Of a DNA stretch of 64,000 nucleotides, positions 8,130 to 17,120 are shown one piece after another. Below the pieces are notes generated by a model, which was not told the DNA's origin, searched no databases, and was given only the letters and a program-made list of their open reading frames with translations. Where the stretch lies: positions 1-64,000 of the forward strand of contig NZ_WTCR01000007.1 in the NCBI RefSeq assembly GCF_009795715.1. The letters are read 5' to 3'. Position 1 is the first letter of the stretch, and every line of letters begins with the position of its first letter. The position numbers and the translations under genes are program-made. The stretch is from Labilibaculum euxinicum. GTDB lineage: Bacteria; Bacteroidota; Bacteroidia; Bacteroidales; Marinifilaceae.

Positions 8130-9158
8130 ATGCAAATAAATATAGGAGATAAAGTCCGGTTTTTAAATGAAATTGGTGGTGGTATCGTGACCCGAATAAT
8201 TGATGCTAAAACTGTTATGGTTTTAAATGACGAGGATGAATTTGAGATTCCAAGTCTGAAAACCAATTTGGTTGTGATTGAATCGGTAAACACAGGAACT
8301 TCCCCTCAATCCAAACAAAGTAATTCTTCAAGTTCAGGTTCCTCATTACCATCAACAAAACAAGCACTATTTGTTGAAAAAGAGGAAGTTTACGTTGCTT
8401 TTGCTCCCAAGGAATCGGCCACCCAATCGGAAAGCCCGTTGGAACTGTTTTTAATTAACGATACCAATCAAATTCTTTTGTACACTTTTTGTGATGAAAA
8501 AGGAAATGGACTGGAAGGAATAACTGCAGGAACTCTTGATCCCAAATCAAAAATTCTTTTATCAGAATACGAAATGAAAGACCTGAACGAATTGACCTGC
8601 TGTCATTTTCAAATCATTTTTTATCAGCAAGGAAAATGCTCACCTAAAAGACCTTTGGATCGTACGCTCAAAATTCAGGCTGTAAAATTCCACAAATCTT
8701 CAAGCTATAAGGATACTGCATACTTTCATCAGGGCGTGATACTTTACAAACTTACAGGTGAAAATCTGGAGCAAAAAATAGAAGAACTAAGCAATAAAGA
8801 TTTCCAACAGGCAATTCGTGAAAAAGAAGATTCAGAAAAAGTAAAACCGACACCAAAAAACAATAATTCTGATGATAATTTAATCGAAGTTGACTTACAC
8901 ATTAATGCATTAATTGACTCTGTAACAGGATTATCAAATGCCGACATCCTTGAATTTCAACTTAATAAATTTCATGAGGTATTGCGTCAGAACCAATATG
9001 AGAAAGGCAAAAAAATTGTATTTATTCATGGTATCGGCAATGGCACATTAAAGCAGCATGTTCACAATGAACTCAAAAGAAAATATAGAAAACACTATTC
9101 TCAAGATGCCTCGTTTAAAGAATATGGATGGGGAGCAACCATGGTTACAATACGATAA
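8130..9158 (+). CDS. DUF2027 domain protein with C-terminal Smr domain
   Basis: A 342-residue protein. The N-terminus (about 1-60) has a small beta domain (VRFLNEIGGGIVTRI) like that in MutS2-associated proteins, the centre (about 85-215) fits DUF2027, and the C-terminus (about 250-342) is a Smr domain with the DLHINAL strand and the characteristic FIHGIGNGTLK motif. Smr domains are nucleases or RNA/DNA-binding modules. The family is widespread in Bacteroidota, but its biological role is not established. A serine/lysine-rich linker joins the domains. It is transcribed divergently from queA and ends before a bidirectional terminator. Confidence 0.85.
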   Translation: MQINIGDKVRFLNEIGGGIVTRIIDAKTVMVLNDEDEFEIPSLKTNLVVIESVNTGTSPQSKQSNSSSSGSSLPSTKQALFVEKEEVYVAFAPKESATQSESPLELFLINDTNQILLYTFCDEKGNGLEGITAGTLDPKSKILLSEYEMKDLNELTCCHFQIIFYQQGKCSPKRPLDRTLKIQAVKFHKSSSYKDTAYFHQGVILYKLTGENLEQKIEELSNKDFQQAIREKEDSEKVKPTPKNNNSDDNLIEVDLHINALIDSVTGLSNADILEFQLNKFHEVLRQNQYEKGKKIVFIHGIGNGTLKQHVHNELKRKYRKHYSQDASFKEYGWGATMVTIR

Positions 9159-9200
9159 AAAGTCTGGAAAATCCGAAAGATCGAAAAGTCTGGAATACAA
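9159..9200. repeat. Fragment of GACTTTTC-type short repeats, inverted
   Basis: Directly after the stop codon, the sequence AAAAGTCTGGAAAATCCGAA and its continuation are the reverse complement of the short repeats at 1-1110 and 5880-6730. It is a small, isolated instance of the family. Confidence 0.6.
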
Positions 9201-9320
9201 AAACTTATTGTAATAATGATCTCAGAATTAAATTGCCACGTGGCTTTAGCGGGTATAGTATTGAAAGGGAAAATATTTTTTGCAGCCTCTTTACCTGTGG
9301 ATTAAAAAAGAACTAAATAA

Positions 9321-9348
9321 AAAAAGACGCAAATGCGTCTTTTTTTTA
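9321..9348. terminator. Bidirectional intrinsic terminator
   Basis: A stem AAAAGACGC / GCGTCTTTT with a short loop, flanked by A and T runs on either side. It sits between convergent genes (Smr protein on plus, LysE exporter on minus) and can serve both. Confidence 0.85.
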
Positions 9349-9373
9349 TATCCTGATATCGCCTTGAGCAATT

Positions 9374-10024
9374 TTAAGTATGAATAAAGGATTTGATTGG
9401 CTCGAAACAGGCCAGAAAAGCAAGAAATCCTAATGCTGCAATTACAATTCCCGAAATTTTATTGATCCAAAATAATTGTTTTAATCTGAATTTCTTGCGG
9501 AATATATTAATAATGGTCGACAAGGTATACCACCATAAAGCTCCTCCCAACAGCACACCTAAAATCAAGAACAATTCAATTCTCAAAGTCGGATTGCTTC
9601 CAAAGATAGATGCTCCGGCAAAAACTGCAACAAAAACAAAAACTGCAATCGGGTTCGATGCAGTAAGAAAAAATATAGAAACGAAGTCACCCAGCATTCC
9701 CTTTTTACCCGTTTTCTTTGCTCCTCTAATCTGCTTTATAGGATTTGTAAGGAAGATTCGCAACCCTACATACACCAGAAAAATACTACCGATTAACTGC
9801 AGGTAGAATTCCTGTGTTTTAATAAAACTAAGCACCATTCCCAAACCAAAAGCGGCAACTGTAGCATAAAACATATCTGCAACAGCAGCACCCAGACCCG
9901 AAATAAAACCGGCCAAGCGACCTTTCTGAATGGTTTTTTGAATAATTAACACCCCTATCGGACCTAATGGTATCGAAACCATTAACCCCACAACTATTCC
10001 TTTAAATAAATATTGAAAATCCAA
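9374..10024 (-). CDS. LysE family amino-acid exporter
   Basis: A 216-residue integral membrane protein with about six hydrophobic segments and the LysE/RhtB hallmark SIPLGPIGVL near the N-terminus (about residues 17-26). Members export amino acids or related metabolites; the substrate cannot be read from sequence. The start appears to be TTG: two in-frame TAG codons immediately precede it and the next ATG would remove half of the first membrane segment. It is probably monocistronic, or read through from the acyltransferase gene 55 bp upstream. Confidence 0.85.
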   Translation of the reverse strand: MDFQYLFKGIVVGLMVSIPLGPIGVLIIQKTIQKGRLAGFISGLGAAVADMFYATVAAFGLGMVLSFIKTQEFYLQLIGSIFLVYVGLRIFLTNPIKQIRGAKKTGKKGMLGDFVSIFFLTASNPIAVFVFVAVFAGASIFGSNPTLRIELFLILGVLLGGALWWYTLSTIINIFRKKFRLKQLFWINKISGIVIAALGFLAFLACFEPIKSFIHT

Positions 10025-10078
10025 CTACTAAATCTTTTTCAGTTAACAAAATTGCTTGCAAAGGTGGTAAAATATATG

Positions 10079-11884
10079 CTAAAATCTGACATCTTCCGAT
10101 GAAAATCTTTTCATAATGGTGTCATCATTGAATTCCTTCGACAATGATTCAATCACTTTAATTGGCACATCAAACAAATCAACTACGATTAAACCATCCA
10201 GACAATCATTAAAATTTGGGTCTATATTAAACCCCACAATCCTCGCATTCAGAGAAATATATTTCTTAAGAAGCACCGGCAACTTATCATTAGTTATCTC
10301 AAAATCGCCAATTAACTTATCTAGTTTATTGATATCATTCTTAGCCATTTCCAATAAAATATCCACATCCAGATCTTTTATTTTGACCTTGAATTTCTTT
10401 CTTGATTTAATGTACTGTCCTAAATCGTAATTGAAATAATTCCGCATAATAAATTTAATGATCAAATCTTTCGACAAATCAGAATACTTATTACTGATAC
10501 TCACAGGTCCTATCAAATAACGCGACTGAGGATTCTTGAGTAAGAAATACAGAATCCCTTTCCAAAGCAAAAAGAGAGGCATTGGCTTTTTTTGATATTC
10601 CTTCACAATAAATGAACGCCCCAACTCCAATGATTCATGAAGAACAGGCTGGAATTTTTTGCTCATACGGAACAGGCTCTGCAAATAAAAGCCTTTCAAT
10701 CCGTACTCCGAAAGAATTTCATTTCCTTTGCCAACACGATAAGCACCTACTATCTTTTTCAGTTCCTCATCCCAAATAAAAAGCTGATGATAATACAAAT
10801 CATACTCATCAACATCAATCCCCAGATTTGTTCCTTCACCAACTTCCCGAAAGGTAATTTCCCTTAACCGACCAAGTTCGGTCAACACATGAGGCAACTT
10901 AGAAGAAGGTGCACAATACACAGTAAAATTACTGCTTTTAAACAGCAAATATTCCTGAGGAAGACTTTCCACCTCACTTTGAATAATCTCTGGGCTTACA
11001 GAAGGTACAATATCTTCAACCTTTGCAATTTTTTCCTTGCGTTTGAATTGATAAAACTTTTTTACCTCAATTGGAGTTCCCAGCATATAAGTCTTTGCGC
11101 GCAAAAACCGACCATACTGATTGATATCTGTGAAGCCTTTCTGATCTTTTACCGAAATTGGATTTCCAATACGGATCCGAACCGTTTTATTCTTTTTATT
11201 TAATAATTCTGATGGCAATTTCACTGTCCTAAGTGTAGGATGAATCATTCCCAGTAAATGGAATATCAAACTATTGCTTCCCTGAAAATAAATAGGCACA
11301 ACAGGTACATCAGCTTTCTTAATAAACTTAAGAATAGATGGCTGCCATTGCTTATCGGTAATATTATTTGTGTGGGACTGATAAGACGAAACCTCTCCCG
11401 CAGGAAATATTCCCAAGGGAAAACCACCGCTTAGATGACGAAGTCCTTCTTTAATGCCTCCTGTACTGGAAGCTACCCCCTTTCTTTCCTCAAAAGGATT
11501 TACACCCAAAAAATAATCTTTTATGGGCTCAATCTTTTTCAGTAAGAAATTAGCCATTGCCTTAAATTCAGGGCGCACCATACAAATCAGCTTAATCAGA
11601 ATTAAGCCGTCAATTCCTCCAAACGGATGATTTGATATTGTAATAAACGGACCTTCTTTGGGAATACGCTTTAATTCTTCCTCGTCAAATTCGAATTTAA
11701 TCCCTAAATCGTCTAGTAACGCATCAATAAAATCAATGCCATCCTTGCCACAATTTGCAGAATACAAATCATTCAATTTATTCAATCGAAGAATATACAT
11801 CAACAATTTGGCAAAACTTTCCCCACCAAACCAGCTAAGGCTCTCATTTGCCTTTAATAAATCTTTTGGATCAACCAACTTCAT
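10079..11884 (-). CDS. Fused PlsC-type acyltransferase / OlsB-type N-acyltransferase (aminolipid synthesis)
   Basis: A 601-residue two-domain enzyme. The N-terminal half (about 1-290) is an acylglycerol-phosphate-acyltransferase-like domain with the NHPFGGID variant of the NHxxxxD motif (85-92) and FPAGEVS (160-166). The C-terminal half (about 305-600) resembles hemolysin/OlsB-type GNAT N-acyltransferases (residues around EVGEGTNLGIDVDEYD and ELGRSFI). This two-domain arrangement is that of OlsF, which makes ornithine lipid by N- then O-acylation; in Bacteroides the related glycine lipid uses two separate proteins, GlsB and GlsA. Here both activities are likely in one chain, making ornithine, glycine or another amino-acid lipid. 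The substrate is inference. Confidence 0.8.
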   Translation of the reverse strand: MKLVDPKDLLKANESLSWFGGESFAKLLMYILRLNKLNDLYSANCGKDGIDFIDALLDDLGIKFEFDEEELKRIPKEGPFITISNHPFGGIDGLILIKLICMVRPEFKAMANFLLKKIEPIKDYFLGVNPFEERKGVASSTGGIKEGLRHLSGGFPLGIFPAGEVSSYQSHTNNITDKQWQPSILKFIKKADVPVVPIYFQGSNSLIFHLLGMIHPTLRTVKLPSELLNKKNKTVRIRIGNPISVKDQKGFTDINQYGRFLRAKTYMLGTPIEVKKFYQFKRKEKIAKVEDIVPSVSPEIIQSEVESLPQEYLLFKSSNFTVYCAPSSKLPHVLTELGRLREITFREVGEGTNLGIDVDEYDLYYHQLFIWDEELKKIVGAYRVGKGNEILSEYGLKGFYLQSLFRMSKKFQPVLHESLELGRSFIVKEYQKKPMPLFLLWKGILYFLLKNPQSRYLIGPVSISNKYSDLSKDLIIKFIMRNYFNYDLGQYIKSRKKFKVKIKDLDVDILLEMAKNDINKLDKLIGDFEITNDKLPVLLKKYISLNARIVGFNIDPNFNDCLDGLIVVDLFDVPIKVIESLSKEFNDDTIMKRFSSEDVRF

Positions 11885-12151
11885 ATGTCAATACGTTCTA
11901 AAAAGGTTGTCCCGACAAATATCGGGAGTGACAAACTAAATCAATTAACATCTGTATTTAAGACTGTATCATGAATCAGTATTTATCTATGTTTTTTGTT
12001 TCAAAGTCATTACTATTTTCGAAAAAGCCCAGATTATTCAGCCCCACTAACCAAACCAAAAGTATCAGACCTTTTCAACCGGATAAAAATAGTATTATTT
12101 ATCAATACTCCAGTCCAATATTCAATTAAAAAACTTAACAATTACTGTTAA

Positions 12152-12991
12152 TTACAAAGTCTGATCGAACCAGCCCCCATTATCAAAAACACGAACCGAC
12201 TCAAACCCAATATCTTTGAGCAGACTCACGGCGATATCGAATCCTGAAACTAATTCATCCACATGATGAGCATCGGTACTGATTGTAACAGGTACCGCAT
12301 ATTTTTTACATTCTCTCAAAAAATACAAACCGGGAAAAAATGAATCAGACTTTTTCTTGTAAATCCCTCTGGTATTGACTTCAACAATAGTACCGGAATT
12401 CTTAATCACTTTAATTGTCTCATCCAGTAAATCAATATACCATTTTTCATTTTCAGAAAAAAAACGGCCTTTATTGTTCATTTTCACCTTATCTACATGC
12501 CCAACAATGTCCGGTTTTTGAGTTTCAATCATTTCAATTACCTGATTGTAATAGGCAGTAACTGCTTTTTGCACATCCCCGTCAAACAAAACCTCAATAC
12601 CATGAATATAATTTGTATCCGGTCCATCGAGAAACCAATATTCCGAATCAGATTTAGCCTTCACCAAATGGACCGAACCGATTGTATAATCTAACCCAGC
12701 CTCTTTTTTCAACTCCTTAAAAGATTTTGTCACTTCAGGAATATAGTCAATCTCCAGGGAAAGGTAAATTTGTATTTTAGACCGGTACTTTAGCTTCAAC
12801 CCCTCCACTTCAGATGAATACTCCTTTAAGCTTTGCAATGGCATACTCCATGGTTCATTTTGCACCAATGGTGCATGAGAAGAGAAACCAACTGCACTCA
12901 ACCCAAGATCTATAGCTCTTTCAACAAACTCTTCCGCCGTGTTTTTACCATCGCAAAAGGTCGTATGAGTGTGATATGAAAAATAATTCAT
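12152..12991 (-). CDS. PHP-family histidinol-phosphatase-like protein
   Basis: A polymerase-and-histidinol-phosphatase (PHP) metallohydrolase of about 279 residues. The N-terminal HTHTTFCDG supplies the first metal ligands (His7 and His9 of the chosen start), followed by GFSSHAP, GSVHLV, VGHVDKVK and a C-terminal STDAHH motif, all typical. HisK-type members dephosphorylate histidinol phosphate, but no his genes are nearby. The start chosen is the ATG encoding MNYFSYHTH; an upstream ATG would add 30 residues with no family similarity. Confidence 0.8.
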   Translation of the reverse strand: MNYFSYHTHTTFCDGKNTAEEFVERAIDLGLSAVGFSSHAPLVQNEPWSMPLQSLKEYSSEVEGLKLKYRSKIQIYLSLEIDYIPEVTKSFKELKKEAGLDYTIGSVHLVKAKSDSEYWFLDGPDTNYIHGIEVLFDGDVQKAVTAYYNQVIEMIETQKPDIVGHVDKVKMNNKGRFFSENEKWYIDLLDETIKVIKNSGTIVEVNTRGIYKKKSDSFFPGLYFLRECKKYAVPVTISTDAHHVDELVSGFDIAVSLLKDIGFESVRVFDNGGWFDQTL

Positions 12992-13167
12992 TTGTCCGAT
13001 TTTAGTAAGGCAAAGATACTTCAAGACACCAATATCACAAAATCCTTTCTCAATATGCATCAATTGTCCGGCCTTAATCAAACAACAAAAGAAGCTTTTT
13101 ATTATCCGTTGAAAATTTATTATTTATTGGGATGATAATCCTTCTTTAAAATCTTTATAAATAATAC

Positions 13168-13175
13168 TATCTTTG
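13168..13175 (+). promoter_or_regulatory. -7 promoter box for the YgiQ gene
   Basis: TATCTTTG is a perfect TAnnTTTG match 16 bp before the ATG at 13192, giving a very short leader. The -33 region is weak. Confidence 0.5.
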
Positions 13176-13191
13176 CAATAATTTAAAACAT

Positions 13192-15027
13192 ATGACTGAG
13201 AGCAACAAATTACACATAGATAAATGGCTTCCTACATCGGCTAAGGAAGTAAAAGAAAGAGGTTGGGAAGAATTGGATGTAATTCTATTCAGCGGTGATG
13301 CCTATATTGATCATCCTTCGTTTGGAGCTTCTGTGATAGGAAGAGTTCTGGAAAACGAAGGCTTGAAAGTTGCCATTGTACCACAACCAAACTGGCGTGA
13401 TGATTTGCGCGACTTTAAAAAACTGGGACAGCCTAAATTATTCTTCGGTGTAACCGCGGGTAATATGGATTCGATGGTTAATCATTATACTGCCAACAGA
13501 AGATTACGGCATGATGATGCGTATACTCCCGATGGCAGACACGGCCAAAGGCCTGATCGTCCCACAATAGTTTATTCTCAGATTCTGAAAAAACTATACC
13601 CTGACACCCCCATACTAATTGGAGGAATTGAAGCTTCATTAAGAAGGGTAACTCATTACGATTATTGGGATAATGAACTGAAACCAAGCATCCTTTGCGA
13701 AAGCAATGCCGATTTATTGGTTTATGGAATGGGCGAAAAGCCATTAAAAGAAATTGTTCGCCTAACAAAAAAAGGAGTACCATTTTATTCTTTGACTAAT
13801 ATTCCACAAACGTCTTTTCTTGTTGCCCAAGATGAAGTTTATCCCACAAAGAAAACATGGCAGGATCAGAAACTCTATTCACATGAAGATTGCCTGAACG
13901 ACAAGAAAAAATTCGCAAGTAACTTTCGGTACATTGAGATGGAATCGAATGCAATGATGGCAAAGAAACTCACTCAAGACTATAAAGATCAGACCATTGT
14001 TGTGAATCCTCCGTACCCGGTGATGAACGAAAAGGAAATGGATGAAGTTTACGACCTTCCCTATACCCGATTGCCACATCCGCGATACAAAGACAAAAAG
14101 ATTCCTGCTTTCGATATGATTAAATTCTCGGTAAACATGCACAGAGGATGTTTTGGAGGCTGTTCATTCTGCACCATATCTGCCCATCAGGGAAAATTTA
14201 TTGCCAACCGATCTGAAAAATCGATATTGAAAGAGGTTGAAAACATTACAAAGATGCCCGATTTCAAAGGTTATCTTTCAGATTTAGGAGGCCCTTCTGC
14301 CAATATGTACCAAATGAAGGGGATTTTCGAATCTATTTGCAAAACCTGCAGAAGACCTTCGTGCATTCACCCGGATGTTTGTCCAAACCTGAACACAAAT
14401 CATCAGGCAATGCTTGACATTTACAAAAAAGTTGATCAAGTTCCAGGAGTTAAGAAATCGTTCGTTGGCAGCGGTATTCGTTATGACCTTATTCTACATC
14501 AGACTAAAGATGATAAAATAAATAAATCGAACCGGGAATATGCTACCGAATTGATTAAAAATCATGTGTCGGGAAGATTAAAAGTTGCTCCGGAGCATAC
14601 TTCCGATGACGTTTTGAATATGATGAGAAAACCATCCTTTAATTTATTTTACAAACTGAAGGCTTTGTTCGACGACATCAATAAAAAAGAAGGTTTGAAC
14701 CAACAATTAATTCCATACTTCATTTCAAGTCACCCGGGAAGTCAACCAACCGATATGGCCGACCTTGCTGTGAAAACAAAAGAACTTGATTTTAAGCTGG
14801 AACAAGTTCAGGATTTCACACCGACACCAATGACGGTTGCTACAGTAATCTACTACTCCGGCTATCACCCGTATACTTTAAAGAAAGTATTTACGGCAAA
14901 AAGTGAAAAGGAGAAGTTATCGCAGCGGAAATTTCTATTCTGGTATAAAAAAGAGTATCGGGAAGCTATAAAAACTGAATTAATAAAAATGGGCAAAAAA
15001 GATATGCTGACCAAACTTTTCAAATAG
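13192..15027 (+). CDS. YgiQ family radical SAM protein
   Basis: A 611-residue member of the YgiQ family. The N-terminal half is a B12-binding-like domain (DVILFSGDAYIDHPSFG at about 29-45, typical of the family), and the radical SAM core carries the 4Fe-4S motif CxxxCxxC at C320, C324 and C327 (GCFGGCSFC). A second cysteine group follows (CKTCRRPSCIHPDVCP, about 380-395), possibly another cluster. The motif PEHTSD and the final HPGS segment are family features. The reaction is unknown. The gene is complete, monocistronic, and followed by a strong terminator. Confidence 0.92.
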   Translation: MTESNKLHIDKWLPTSAKEVKERGWEELDVILFSGDAYIDHPSFGASVIGRVLENEGLKVAIVPQPNWRDDLRDFKKLGQPKLFFGVTAGNMDSMVNHYTANRRLRHDDAYTPDGRHGQRPDRPTIVYSQILKKLYPDTPILIGGIEASLRRVTHYDYWDNELKPSILCESNADLLVYGMGEKPLKEIVRLTKKGVPFYSLTNIPQTSFLVAQDEVYPTKKTWQDQKLYSHEDCLNDKKKFASNFRYIEMESNAMMAKKLTQDYKDQTIVVNPPYPVMNEKEMDEVYDLPYTRLPHPRYKDKKIPAFDMIKFSVNMHRGCFGGCSFCTISAHQGKFIANRSEKSILKEVENITKMPDFKGYLSDLGGPSANMYQMKGIFESICKTCRRPSCIHPDVCPNLNTNHQAMLDIYKKVDQVPGVKKSFVGSGIRYDLILHQTKDDKINKSNREYATELIKNHVSGRLKVAPEHTSDDVLNMMRKPSFNLFYKLKALFDDINKKEGLNQQLIPYFISSHPGSQPTDMADLAVKTKELDFKLEQVQDFTPTPMTVATVIYYSGYHPYTLKKVFTAKSEKEKLSQRKFLFWYKKEYREAIKTELIKMGKKDMLTKLFK

Positions 15028-15062
15028 TTAAGCAACTATTAACAGGTATTCATAACAAATAT

Positions 15063-15088
15063 GAAGAGGTTTGAAAACCTCTTCTATT
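15063..15088 (+). terminator. Intrinsic terminator after the YgiQ gene
   Basis: A nine-base stem GAAGAGGTT / AACCTCTTC with a four-base loop, followed by a T-rich tract. Confidence 0.8.
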
Positions 15089-15128
15089 TATTTGCGTATA
15101 TTGGAAAAACCAACTCTAACTACTTTGC

Positions 15129-15857
15129 ATGACTAAATTTTACCTACGAACTACTGCAGTTGTCATACTGATCATTCTCGTTTTTATTGTCTTCGGATGC
15201 AACAAAAACAGGAAAGACAGAGCTAATGAGAATGCCATTGAATTAATAGGAAAACAGAAATACGCCGAAGCAATTAAAGAATTTTCCACAATTGTTAAAG
15301 GCGATAAAAACTACCTTCCAGCCTATTACAACAGAGCAATATGTTACTCTTTTCTTAATAAGAACAGAGAAGCAATTAATGATTTGAATTTTGTAATCTC
15401 GAAACAAAAATTCGATGAAGAGGCCTATTTAAACAGAGCAATTCTCTTTGAAAATCAAAAGAAATATAAGGATGCTATTAAAGACTACACTCATCTACTC
15501 ACCATAAATCCCAGAAACATTCAGGCATTACATTTTCGTGGCATTTGCAAGTACTACATTAAAGATTACGCCGGAGCAGTAACTGACTATAGTCTAGCAA
15601 TAAAGTACGGACTAAACTCTTCGGGTGTTTACTACAACAAAGCAGTTGCGCTAGATTGCCTGGAACAATACCCCAAGGCAATAAAATATTACGACAAAGC
15701 AATAAAAATTGACGGAAAATTGGAACGGGCCTACTTCGCCCGGGGAATTGCCAATTTGAAAAACGGCAACAAAGAAGCAGCTATTGCAGACATTAAACAA
15801 GCCGAAAAATTAGGTTTCAAGAAAGCGACTCACGTACTCAAGGAAATTATTGGTTGA
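15129..15857 (+). CDS. TPR-repeat lipoprotein
   Basis: A 242-residue lipoprotein: the N-terminus has a hydrophobic segment ending in the lipobox VFGC (Cys near residue 24). The remainder is about six tetratricopeptide repeats (units such as YNRAICYSFLNKNREAINDL and AYLNRAILFENQKKYKDAI). TPRs are protein-binding scaffolds; the partner is unknown. It ends one base before the stop of the convergent YhcC-like gene, so the two transcripts overlap. Confidence 0.85.
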   Translation: MTKFYLRTTAVVILIILVFIVFGCNKNRKDRANENAIELIGKQKYAEAIKEFSTIVKGDKNYLPAYYNRAICYSFLNKNREAINDLNFVISKQKFDEEAYLNRAILFENQKKYKDAIKDYTHLLTINPRNIQALHFRGICKYYIKDYAGAVTDYSLAIKYGLNSSGVYYNKAVALDCLEQYPKAIKYYDKAIKIDGKLERAYFARGIANLKNGNKEAAIADIKQAEKLGFKKATHVLKEIIG

Positions 15858-16811
15858 TTATTCAATCTCTTTAAATAATTTTCCCTGCCAAGCATCTCTT
15901 TCCACCAATCTCTTGTCCAGTTTATCTACGAATTCGAAATTTTTGACTCCCCATTTCGGAGCGATCAACCATCCTTTTGGTGCCTGATTTATAAATCGTT
16001 CCAAACTCACCCTTGGGTTAATTCTCTCAATTACATCGACAATAAAATCCAAATACTCTTCCATTTCGAACAAGTGGAATTTCTCTGGTTCCGTTTCATA
16101 TTCTTTGGCCATTATGGTATTATTTAGAATTTGCAACTGATGCATTTTAAGCGTATCAACCGGTAAATTTGACAACTTCACAGCATGCTCAATCATCATC
16201 TGAGGTGTATCAAACGGAAGGCCGTTCACCAAATGGGCTCCAATATGAATTCCACGACCCGAAGTTCTCATTATGGTTTTCTCTGCCTCCTGATAAGAAT
16301 GCCCACGATTTATAGCTTCCAAAGCACGGTTATTCAATGATTCAACACCATACTCAATGCTGATATAATTATCTTTGGCCAATTCTTCCAAATAGCACAA
16401 AAGAGAATCAGAAACGCAATCGGGTCGGGTACCAATTACCAAACCAACTACTTTCTCGTGTGACAAAGCCTCCTCATAAATTTGTTTTAAATGATCAAGT
16501 GATCCGTAGGTATTTGAATAAGCCTGAAAATAAGCCAGATAATACTGAGCTTTATATTTGGTATTAAAGAAGTCTATTCCCAGTAAAATTTGCTCTGTAA
16601 CTGTTTTTTTAGGACTGCAGTAAGCTGGATTAAAACTATTGTTATTGCAATATGTACAACCACCTACACCTTTGCTCCCATCGCGGTTGGGACAAGTAAA
16701 ACCAGCATCGATTGATATTTTTTGAATTCGTTCCGAAAACCGTCTTTTAAATGAACTTGGAAAATCATTATATCTCTTATTGTTTCCCCACTGAAATTGC
16801 TTATCTGTCAT
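15858..16811 (-). CDS. TIGR01212 / YhcC family radical SAM protein
   Basis: A 317-residue radical SAM protein with an atypical cluster motif, C40 then CTYC (C52, C55), in the context CPNRDG..GGCTYCNNNSF, which is characteristic of the YhcC family. GTRPDC, EYGVESLN and GAHLVNGLPFDT are further family blocks. The biochemical function is not established (a tRNA or metabolic modification role is only conjecture). It starts at an ATG 309 bp from the divergent DUF4301 gene. Confidence 0.9.
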   Translation of the reverse strand: MTDKQFQWGNNKRYNDFPSSFKRRFSERIQKISIDAGFTCPNRDGSKGVGGCTYCNNNSFNPAYCSPKKTVTEQILLGIDFFNTKYKAQYYLAYFQAYSNTYGSLDHLKQIYEEALSHEKVVGLVIGTRPDCVSDSLLCYLEELAKDNYISIEYGVESLNNRALEAINRGHSYQEAEKTIMRTSGRGIHIGAHLVNGLPFDTPQMMIEHAVKLSNLPVDTLKMHQLQILNNTIMAKEYETEPEKFHLFEMEEYLDFIVDVIERINPRVSLERFINQAPKGWLIAPKWGVKNFEFVDKLDKRLVERDAWQGKLFKEIE

Positions 16812-17120
16812 ACCTCTTCTAATTTATCGTAAAAATACAAAAGAAATTGATTCCAGTAAATTGATTGACATTAATTGGAATTCATCAAGATAAGCTGCAG
16901 GCTTAAAAATCAAACAGAAGACAAAGTTAAAATGCAGCGGTATAGGTTTTTTACAAATATTACTATAATATTGAAACAGTAAATCTCCTACTATATTTGT
17001 ATTTTTACATGCAAAACTGCAAAGCATTGCATAAGTATTTTCTTTATTTAATAGAATGAGCGTTTCATTTATTGAAAGTATTCTTTATATTGCCTTTGAC
17101 ACTTTATTAAAACTTTAAAC
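16812..17120. other. Divergent promoter region, no gene
   Basis: A 309-bp AT-rich spacer between divergent genes. TGCCTTTG at 17091-17098 is one base off the TAnnTTTG box, with a TTG at 17072-17074, and could serve the DUF4301 gene. Nothing else is evident. Confidence 0.5.

Noticed and set aside
15120-15128. -7 box CTACTTTG directly before the TPR lipoprotein
   Set aside because: It is off consensus and would start transcription after the ATG, yet the lipoprotein signal needs that ATG.
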